The notes under the pieces: generated by a model
The model's database searches: none
What the model was told of the DNA's origin: nothing
The model's input: the letters and a program-made list of their open reading frames with translations, nothing else
Part shown: positions 1 through 5,751 of the stretch, piece after piece
Numbering within the stretch: position 1 is the first letter of the stretch
Layout: the number at the start of each line of letters is the position of its first letter
Source: Deferribacteres bacterium
GTDB lineage: Bacteria; Nitrospirota; Thermodesulfovibrionia; UBA6902
Assembly (NCBI GenBank): GCA_030598625.1
Contig: JAUVPO010000046.1
Span: 1 to 10,030, forward strand
DNA: 10,030 nt
Direction: 5' to 3'
Made by a program: the position numbers and the translations under genes

Positions 1-68
1 AATTTCCGTTATCCAGGCAGAATTATTATTTAGAGGGGATGACCCCTATTTCAATAATCTCATCGATT
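1..68. other. left-edge non-coding stretch with a small GC hairpin
   Basis: This short stretch lies downstream of the minus-strand membrane gene. It holds a 5-bp inverted repeat, AGGGG at 34-38 and CCCCT at 43-47, with a 4-nt loop. In the minus-strand sense the hairpin is followed by an AT-rich run rather than a clean T tract, so it is at best a weak terminator. A plus-strand frame is open from base 2 to a TGA near 140, but it has no start in view and overlaps the membrane gene. I could not match it to any family. Confidence 0.3.
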
Positions 69-1274
69 TCAAGACGTTTTTGATCCCTTCCCGCGCTTCC
101 AGTCACTTATTAAATAACGAAGATCAGATATTCTGCTTATGACAACCGCCATTAGTATCGCAAATCCCGCGGAAGGCAGGTAAAGGCGGTGTTCAAATAT
201 TACGTCATAGATTACTATGAAACTTGAGGTCACCGAGAGGGTCACAAAAAACCATATAATGCCGAAAGATAACAACCGCTCGTTCTTGAACAATTTAACG
301 GCAATGCCGATTATCGCGCAGAGCATGAAAAAAAACAGGACAGTCTGCCAGTCCGGGCTCCTTGTGACCGCCCAGTCATAATCGAGGTTGAGGTTTACTG
401 GATAGAATAGCAGTTTAATGTAGTGCGGGATAACATGCAGCTGCGTTATGAAATACTGGAAGGATGTAACGGAAGATTCCCCGAGTCTGGCCGGCATGGC
501 AACACCTGAAGCGCCTTCCCCGTAATCAAAGGAGATAAACCGGGTTAAAAACGTGGAACTTACGTAGACCGCGACGGCTATTGTGGAAAACATGGCTAAA
601 TGCGCTTTGTACCGCCCCTTCAGCAGCTTCAGGTTGCCGTCACAGATAAAATAAAAATCATACATCAAAAGCATCAGGGGCAGTGTGGCGGCAATCTGCT
701 TTGTGCCCATACCCAGACACGAGGACAGGAACGCTCCCGCAAGGTAGAGCAGTGAGCGGCCCCCGGCCTGCCGGTTGCCTGAAGGCGGAAACGCGCGAAT
801 GAAAAAAAGCAGTGAAAGCAGGTAGAAAAACGTTGCCAGGACAGAAGACCGGCTTACAATATAAGTGACCGACTCTGTCTGGACAGGATGCGCTGTAAAT
901 ATCAACGCGGCATATAGAGGCACTTTAAAATTTATTTTATTTCCTGACCCCATGCGGTTCGTAGATTTAACCGGGTTAATTGTCATGAGCAGGATAAAGT
1001 AAAGCATTATGCCGTTGGCCGCATGCAGCAAAAGGTTGACCAGATGATATCCGAAGACATCGAGTTTTCCGAAGTAATAATTCATCGCAAATGTAATATC
1101 AAGCACGGGGCGGGGCGAGGATAAAAGGATATTCTTTAGATCAAAGCGGTGTATTGTTTCGTATTCAATGATGGAATGCTGGTCATCAAAATGGAACGAG
1201 GCATTAAAACTGTTTGAATAAATAACTGCTGCCGAAATAGCGATAAGAAGGATGCACAAAATGTTTTTTTTCAT
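69..1274 (-). CDS. Tmtc-like GT-C membrane domain protein, N-terminal half only
   Basis: This 401-residue multi-spanning membrane protein looks like the N-terminal part of the bacterial Tmtc-like (GT-C glycosyltransferase plus TPR) family. Such proteins are thought to transfer sugars from lipid-linked donors outside the cytoplasmic membrane. The N-terminus is a hydrophobic helix after MKKN, followed by FHFDD (residues 27-31, the usual acidic GT-C loop motif). Further motifs are SPRPVLDIT (53-61), YHLVNLLLHAAN (76-87), HPVQTESVTYIVSR (129-142), KQ (192-193), LNLDYDW (295-301) and EHRLYLPSAG (361-370). Family members normally continue into one more TM helix, a W-rich segment and TPR repeats. 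Here the frame stops about 30 residues after EHRLYLPSAG, and the missing part lies on the opposite strand at 1371-1838. I chose ATG at 1274; TTG at 1283 would add three residues. No strong ribosome site is visible. The exact substrate cannot be read from sequence. Confidence 0.75.
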   Translation of the reverse strand: MKKNILCILLIAISAAVIYSNSFNASFHFDDQHSIIEYETIHRFDLKNILLSSPRPVLDITFAMNYYFGKLDVFGYHLVNLLLHAANGIMLYFILLMTINPVKSTNRMGSGNKINFKVPLYAALIFTAHPVQTESVTYIVSRSSVLATFFYLLSLLFFIRAFPPSGNRQAGGRSLLYLAGAFLSSCLGMGTKQIAATLPLMLLMYDFYFICDGNLKLLKGRYKAHLAMFSTIAVAVYVSSTFLTRFISFDYGEGASGVAMPARLGESSVTSFQYFITQLHVIPHYIKLLFYPVNLNLDYDWAVTRSPDWQTVLFFFMLCAIIGIAVKLFKNERLLSFGIIWFFVTLSVTSSFIVIYDVIFEHRLYLPSAGFAILMAVVISRISDLRYLISDWKRGKGSKTS

Positions 1275-1326
1275 TCCCACCAACTTTTTTACGAATGGAC
1301 CTGATTTTTTTGGTAATATCTGTATT

Positions 1327-1332
1327 ATTATA
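1327..1332 (-). promoter_or_regulatory. candidate -10 box for the minus-strand membrane gene
   Basis: Read on the minus strand this is a perfect TATAAT, about 50 bases upstream of the ATG at 1274. The matching -35 (TTTCTT at 17-bp spacing) is poor. It lies in the 96-base AT-rich gap between two divergent genes, where such a hexamer can arise by chance. Confidence 0.25.
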
Positions 1333-1370
1333 AGGTATCATCCGGATTAAAGAAATTCACAGGTTAAGTT

Positions 1371-1838
1371 ATGACGAACAACCAAAACCGTCTGTGGCCC
1401 GACATCCTCTTCTATATTGAATTATCCGTAATTATCGGACTCCTGTTATTCTATGCCTCATCGACATACAAGAGAAATTTTATCTGGAAAGACAATCTGA
1501 GCCTGTGGACGGATGTTGTTAATAAATCACCGGCAAAGGCGAGGCCCCGCAATTACCTCGGGCTCGCGTATTTCGAAAATGGCCTCATTGACAAGGCCAT
1601 AATACAATACAAACAATGCATCTCCCTGAACCCATTCTATTCAAATGCCTACAGTAACCTGGGAGTAGCCTATTTTAAAAAGGGACTTGTGGACAGGGCT
1701 ATCACGTATTTTAAATATGCCATAAAAATAAGTCCCGATCACGCTGATGCCCACTACAATTTGGGAATAGCATATGGCGAAAAGGGATTAACCGACGAGG
1801 CGTATTCAGAGATGCGCAAAGGCATGGAACTGCGTTGA
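1371..1838 (+). CDS. TM helix plus three TPR repeats; apparent C-terminal half of a Tmtc-like protein
   Basis: This 155-residue protein has one TM helix (about 12-33) and then YKRNFIWKDNLSLWTDVV followed by NKSPAKARP (33-59). That segment is the usual junction between the last membrane helix and the TPR region of bacterial Tmtc-like proteins. Three TPR units follow, at about 57-90, 91-124 and 125-155, each with the A..NLG.AY..KG..D.A pattern and a Pro near the end of helix B. TPRs are protein-interaction modules; here they would probably be extracytoplasmic. The protein is too short to be a full family member, and the membrane domain it should follow lies on the other strand at 69-1274. An in-frame TAA sits two codons before the ATG, with only a weak AGG upstream. 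Function as a stand-alone membrane-anchored TPR protein is possible but unproven. Confidence 0.7.
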   Translation: MTNNQNRLWPDILFYIELSVIIGLLLFYASSTYKRNFIWKDNLSLWTDVVNKSPAKARPRNYLGLAYFENGLIDKAIIQYKQCISLNPFYSNAYSNLGVAYFKKGLVDRAITYFKYAIKISPDHADAHYNLGIAYGEKGLTDEAYSEMRKGMELR

Positions 1839-1852
1839 CGGTAAATTCTTTT

Positions 1853-1914
1853 AAGCCTGCCTTGTACTTCTTTTTATTAATACGAAAAATGCATTTTCAA
1901 TAATGCAGGCTTTT
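1853..1914 (+). terminator. possible terminator or structured spacer after the TPR gene
   Basis: AAGCCTGC (1853-1860) pairs perfectly with GCAGGCTT (1905-1912), followed by TT and an AT-rich stretch. The 44-nt loop contains a perfect 12-bp palindrome, AAAATGCATTTT (1886-1897), that could fold as an inner hairpin and shorten the loop. It lies just downstream of the TPR gene, where a terminator is expected, but the long loop and short T run make the call weak. Confidence 0.3.
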
Positions 1915-1956
1915 AGTTATTCAGTGCGATAAAAACCCTGCAAAAACGCGGCTTAT

Positions 1957-1986
1957 TTGAAAGTTACCGCTGTCATGGAGTATGAT
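1957..1986 (+). promoter_or_regulatory. candidate sigma70-type promoter before the methyltransferase gene
   Basis: TTGAAA (1957-1962) and TATGAT (1981-1986) each match five of six consensus bases, with an 18-bp spacer. The predicted transcript would start within a few bases of the ATG at 1995, so the mRNA would be leaderless or nearly so. The only Shine-Dalgarno-like GGAG (1977-1980) is 14 nt from the ATG, which is too far to be typical. This would be the first promoter of the long plus-strand gene cluster, but the call rests on pattern matching alone. Confidence 0.25.
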
Positions 1987-1994
1987 TAGAAGTT

Positions 1995-3008
1995 ATGTTT
2001 CAAAGTTTTAACACAACCGGAATCGGCAGTTTGCCGCATACTGATCCTGTAGAGGCATGTAATCTCATACTGGATTCAATGGATATCCCCTTCTGGCCCC
2101 AGCTTCCTCACAGGGGCTTTTTTGAACTGATGGTGCCTCAATATTCGGAAGGCTTTCCCTTTATAAAGATTGAAGATGAAAATATCCATATCGAACAGGC
2201 GGAAGAGCAAGCGGTATCGGCATTCTATGAGGCTGTTGCCGATCAAGCCGGATTTCCAATGTCCAGGGAATACGCCGCGGGTTTCCATGCTTTTATTGAT
2301 ATCCTTGAGCAGCGGGGCAGGAAATTTGATACAGTGAAGGGCCACATAACAGGCCCGCTTACCTTTGCCCTGTCTCTTACGGATAAGCAAAAAAGACCTC
2401 TTTATTTCGACGAAGAATTGAGGGAGCTTTCTCTTGAATTGCTTAAGGGCAAGGTAAGATGGCAGATTGAAAAGCTCAGGCCGTATGCCGGGAATGTCCT
2501 GATCTTCATAGATGAGCCGATCCTTTCAGCGCTTGGAACATCTACTTATATAGGGGTAAGCACTGATGAGGCGTCGCGAATGCTGCGGGAAATCGTTACG
2601 CATATTAAGGAGTGCGGGGGCATTGCAGGCATTCACTGCTGCGGCAAGGCAGACTGGCCCCTTATACTTTCATCCGGAATTGATGTCTTTAACTACGATT
2701 CTTATTTTTTCTGGGACACGCTCAGTATATATCCTGAAGAAATAAAGGAATTTATTAATAATGGGGGTGTTATTGCATGGGGTATTGTGCCCACTACAGA
2801 TGCAATAAGAGGGGTAACACTTGAAGGTTTGGGTGAACAGCTTGAAAGGGGTTTGACTTCTCTGGAAAAAATAGGCATCCCAGGGGATAAACTAAGAAAT
2901 CAGACGCTTTTGACCCCCTCATGCGGCACTGGCTCATTGAAGATCGAAGACGCGCTTAAGGTATTTTCTTTGCTGAAGGATTTAAGAAACACTTATGTCA
3001 GGGACTGA
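1995..3008 (+). CDS. UROD/MetE-like (core methionine synthase-type) methyltransferase
   Basis: This 337-residue protein belongs to the UROD/MetE-like superfamily and resembles the C-terminal catalytic barrel of cobalamin-independent methionine synthase without the N-terminal half. It starts with the usual TGIGSLPHTDP segment (8-18), which supports the ATG chosen. KGHITGPLTF (115-124) and FIDEPILSALG (171-181) follow. The probable zinc ligands are H214 and C216 in GIHCCGKADW, and C310 in LTPSCGTGS. Zinc in this family activates a thiol substrate such as homocysteine. Short core-MetE proteins of anaerobes are proposed to take methyl groups from corrinoid proteins rather than from folate; whether this one makes methionine is inference. 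It could instead be another thiol or corrinoid methyltransferase. Its 3' end overlaps tmk by 14 nt, so the two are probably translationally coupled. Confidence 0.7.
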   Translation: MFQSFNTTGIGSLPHTDPVEACNLILDSMDIPFWPQLPHRGFFELMVPQYSEGFPFIKIEDENIHIEQAEEQAVSAFYEAVADQAGFPMSREYAAGFHAFIDILEQRGRKFDTVKGHITGPLTFALSLTDKQKRPLYFDEELRELSLELLKGKVRWQIEKLRPYAGNVLIFIDEPILSALGTSTYIGVSTDEASRMLREIVTHIKECGGIAGIHCCGKADWPLILSSGIDVFNYDSYFFWDTLSIYPEEIKEFINNGGVIAWGIVPTTDAIRGVTLEGLGEQLERGLTSLEKIGIPGDKLRNQTLLTPSCGTGSLKIEDALKVFSLLKDLRNTYVRD

Positions 3009-3618
3009 AAGATTTGTATCTTTTGAGGGCATTGAGGGATCGGGCAAGAGCACACAGGTAAAACTCCTCGGTGATTTTCTCCGTGCCGGAGGACATGATG
3101 TCCTTGAGACGTTAGAACCCGGCGGGACCAATATAGGGCTTAAAATCAGGAAGCTGCTTCTTGAGCCCGAAAATCACATGGACCCTGTTGCAGAGTTGTT
3201 GCTTTACTGTTCATCAAGGGTGCAGCATGCAAGAGAAGTTATTTATCCGGCGATACAAAGGGGCGCTATAGTCATAACAGACCGCTTTACGGACTCTACT
3301 GTCGCTTATCAGGGTTTTGCAAGGGGTGTAAATATGAAAGTCATAAACACCATCAACGAAATAGTAGTCCCTGAACTGAAACCCGGCTTGACCTTTTTGC
3401 TTGATCTTGATGTTGAGGAAGGGCTCAGAAGAAACAGGAACGCCCAAAAAATGGACAGGTTTGAATTAGAGACCATAGAATTCCACAACCGGGTGCGAAA
3501 GGGATTTCTTCAGATTGCCCGGCATGAGCCTGAGCGGATAAAGGTTATTGACGCGTCGCGAAGCGCTGAGGAAGTCAGCAGGGAAATAATAAAAATAGTT
3601 GATAAGCTATGGCATTAA
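2995..3618 (+). CDS. tmk: thymidylate kinase
   Basis: Thymidylate kinase phosphorylates dTMP to dTDP with ATP in the cytoplasm, an essential step in dTTP supply for replication. The 207-residue length is normal. The P-loop GIEGSGKST is at 12-20, the EPGGT motif at 41-45, and the DR motif DRFTDSTVAYQGFARG at 96-111. LLDLDVEEGLRR (135-146) leads into the LID region, which ends in DRFE near 154-157. One oddity is Leu at residue 40, where most bacterial enzymes have Arg before EPGGT. The ATG at 2995 lies inside the end of the methyltransferase gene, with a GAAGGA about 15 nt upstream. The stop overlaps holB by 10 nt. The tmk-holB pairing is common in bacteria and supports the call. Confidence 0.96.
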   Translation: MSGTERFVSFEGIEGSGKSTQVKLLGDFLRAGGHDVLETLEPGGTNIGLKIRKLLLEPENHMDPVAELLLYCSSRVQHAREVIYPAIQRGAIVITDRFTDSTVAYQGFARGVNMKVINTINEIVVPELKPGLTFLLDLDVEEGLRRNRNAQKMDRFELETIEFHNRVRKGFLQIARHEPERIKVIDASRSAEEVSREIIKIVDKLWH

Positions 3619-4640
3619 AAGACATTATTGGACAGGAAAAGGCATTAAAGGTACTTAAAAGCTGTATAGTTAAAAACCGTATACCCCATGCCCTGCTTTT
3701 CGCGGGGGATGAGGGCATAGGCAAGAAGCTGACGGCGGTTAATTTTGCCAAGACCATTAATTGTCTTAAAGGGGGCGTTGATGATTTATTCTCAATCGGT
3801 GAAGAAAAAAACACCGGCGATTTGACCATGGATCAAATTGACGCGTGTGACAAATGCCCGTCGTGCGTGAAAATAGACAAGGGGAATCATCCGGATGTGT
3901 TTATTATAGGTCCGGAAGGGGACAGTGGACAGATAAAGGTTTCGGCGGTGAGACAGCTTGGGGAGTCGCTGTCGTACAAGCCTTTTGAAGGCAAGTGGAA
4001 GATAGTGATTGTTGACAATGCCGACAGGCTCAATCAGTCTGCAGCCAATGCACTTTTGCAGACACTTGAGGAACCGACTCCTCAAAGTATTTTGATACTG
4101 GTTTCTTCAAGGCCGGATATGCTGCTTTCTACAATACACTCCAGATGCCAGAGGATAAATTTCACGCCGTTGCCGCTTGGTATAATGCACACTCTGCTTG
4201 AAGGAAAATTTAAAGTGCCGGACCGCGATCAATCGATGCTGCTGGGCGTACTTTCCGGTGGAAGGCTCGGATATGCCCTGAATGCAAATCTTATCAAGCA
4301 AAGGGACTGGTCGTTCTATGTATTGAAGCAGATGATCAAGGGAGCCGAAGAAGCATGGGAAGATAGAGACGCCATGGAGGAGTGGTTCGACTGGGCACAG
4401 TTATGGCTGCGGGATATTGCGGTTTTTGGGGCAACGGGACGAACTGACCTTCTTGTTAATCAGGACATGAAAGATGAGATAAAGGCAATATCAAGAGGGA
4501 CCATATTGAAGGACGTACTTAAATTAGCCCGTGAATTTTATAATATAAAGAGACAGTTATATTTTAATTTAAACAGGCAGCTTACGCTGAACTATACAAG
4601 TCTTTTGCTTAAAAAAATGCTGGGGAAGAGCAACTGCTGA
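3609..4640 (+). CDS. holB: DNA polymerase III delta' subunit (clamp loader)
   Basis: Delta' is the stator subunit of the clamp loader that opens the beta sliding clamp and places it on primed DNA. The 343-residue protein begins with the RFC-box-like segment DIIGQEKALKVL (5-16). A degenerate Walker A, GDEGIGKK (33-40), follows, then a zinc module formed by C52, C80, C83 and C86. VIVDNAD (133-139) is the Walker B-like motif, LEEP is at 153-156, and the SRC sensor motif is at 178-180. The spacer between the first and second zinc cysteines (53-79) is fairly long and acidic. Delta' proteins generally do not hydrolyse ATP, so the imperfect Walker A is expected. The C-terminal alpha-helical domain is poorly conserved but of normal length. 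The start overlaps tmk by 10 nt. Confidence 0.93.
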   Translation: MALKDIIGQEKALKVLKSCIVKNRIPHALLFAGDEGIGKKLTAVNFAKTINCLKGGVDDLFSIGEEKNTGDLTMDQIDACDKCPSCVKIDKGNHPDVFIIGPEGDSGQIKVSAVRQLGESLSYKPFEGKWKIVIVDNADRLNQSAANALLQTLEEPTPQSILILVSSRPDMLLSTIHSRCQRINFTPLPLGIMHTLLEGKFKVPDRDQSMLLGVLSGGRLGYALNANLIKQRDWSFYVLKQMIKGAEEAWEDRDAMEEWFDWAQLWLRDIAVFGATGRTDLLVNQDMKDEIKAISRGTILKDVLKLAREFYNIKRQLYFNLNRQLTLNYTSLLLKKMLGKSNC

Positions 4641-4676
4641 TATTGAGCTGTCTGTTCTGACAGATCGAACTGTTAC

Positions 4677-4681
4677 AGGAG
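4677..4681 (+). promoter_or_regulatory. strong ribosome binding site of ricT
   Basis: AGGAG lies 5 nt before the ATG at 4687, the clearest Shine-Dalgarno sequence in the cluster. It is preceded by a small hairpin, CTGTC (4648-4652) with GACAG (4659-4663). This 46-base gap is the widest inside the cluster, so ricT appears to be initiated independently rather than by coupling to holB. Confidence 0.6.
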
Positions 4682-4686
4682 AATAG

Positions 4687-5748
4687 ATGTCGGAGAACAA
4701 TAATGTGTTAGAGAAGCACGAAGATACTGAGGGTCCTGCCGGTCATGCGGTAGTTGGTATTAGATTCAGACCTTGCGGCAAGATATACACGTTTGAGGCA
4801 GGTGATATCGATCTGTCTCCCGGTTTCCGGGTAATTGTTGAATCAGAGATGGGGCTGAGCCTTGGTTTTGTTGCAAGGCCTAAACATACCATTGAGAAAA
4901 CAAAGGAACCATTGAAAAAGGTGCTCAGGATAGCCTCGGACAAAGATTTCGAGACAATCAGGGAAAACCGTTCACTGGAGGAAGATGCAAAGGCGTTTTG
5001 TATCGAAAAAACAAAGGATTATAAGCTTCAGATGAAGATAGTGACTACCAACACTACGCTTGATAAAAAGAGGCTTATCTTTTATTTCACGGCTGACGGA
5101 AGGATTGATTTCAGAGAACTCGTCAGAGACCTTGCCGCAAAATTCAAAACCCGTATTGAAATGAGGCAGATAGGGGTAAGAGACGAAGTGAGATTAATCG
5201 GAGGTATTGGTGTCTGCGGCAGGCAGGCATGCTGCAGTCTCTTTCTTACCTCTTTTGCACCTATAACGATAAAGATGGCAAAGCAGCAGGATCTGTCAAT
5301 AAATCAAAGCAAGCTTTCGGGAATCTGCGGCAGGTTAATGTGCTGTCTCGGCTATGAATTTCAGGATTCAGATGCGAAGCAAATAGCTGCTTCAACACTA
5401 AAGGATAAGACGGTGGCGGTGGAATCAGGAGGTCCCTTAAAACCGGTCAAGGCCGGTGAAACTCAACTTCAGGATGTTTCTCCAGCTAAAGGCAAATCCG
5501 ACAATGACAAAGAAGAGGCTGTAACGCCTCAGCCGGAAAAGACCGTTAAAGAAGAAATCTCCAGGAAAAGAAGGCGCAGCAGAAGGAGAAGGAGTCGATC
5601 GGGCAAAACATCCGGACAAGGCGGGCCTGTAGAGAAAACGGGACCTGTCGGTAAGCCTGGGGAGGGACAGGGGCAGCAGACAGAACAAAAAGATAAGGGG
5701 AAACCATTCAGCAAACGCAGAAAATTCTGGAGAAAGAAAATAAATTAG
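4687..5748 (+). CDS. ricT: PSP1-domain protein, RicT/YaaT-like
   Basis: This 353-residue protein has a PSP1 domain (about 20-225) and then a long low-complexity tail. The Cys-rich signature of RicT is clear: CGRQACC at 177-183 and CGRLMCC at 214-220, with IKMAKQQDLSIN between them. In Bacillus, RicT forms a complex with RicA and RicF that binds Fe-S clusters and affects RNase Y-dependent mRNA processing. In other bacteria its role is less clear. The conserved position next to holB and tmk matches Bacillus yaaT and supports the assignment. From about residue 230 the protein is mostly Lys, Glu, Gly, Pro and Gln. It includes a run of nearly pure Arg/Lys/Ser at 292-305 and a basic end (343-351) that could bind RNA or membranes. 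The tail has no obvious homologue in the Bacillus protein. A strong ribosome site supports the start. Confidence 0.88.
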   Translation: MSENNNVLEKHEDTEGPAGHAVVGIRFRPCGKIYTFEAGDIDLSPGFRVIVESEMGLSLGFVARPKHTIEKTKEPLKKVLRIASDKDFETIRENRSLEEDAKAFCIEKTKDYKLQMKIVTTNTTLDKKRLIFYFTADGRIDFRELVRDLAAKFKTRIEMRQIGVRDEVRLIGGIGVCGRQACCSLFLTSFAPITIKMAKQQDLSINQSKLSGICGRLMCCLGYEFQDSDAKQIAASTLKDKTVAVESGGPLKPVKAGETQLQDVSPAKGKSDNDKEEAVTPQPEKTVKEEISRKRRRSRRRRSRSGKTSGQGGPVEKTGPVGKPGEGQGQQTEQKDKGKPFSKRRKFWRKKIN

Positions 5749-5751
5749 CCG

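Noticed and set aside
2..141. gene end running into the window on the plus strand
   Set aside because: One frame is open for 46 codons without a start, but it overlaps the well-supported membrane gene and resembles no family I know.
1275..1283. TTG start at 1283 for the membrane protein
   Set aside because: It would add only Met-Val-Gly before a typical MKKN signal-like start, and no better ribosome site supports it.
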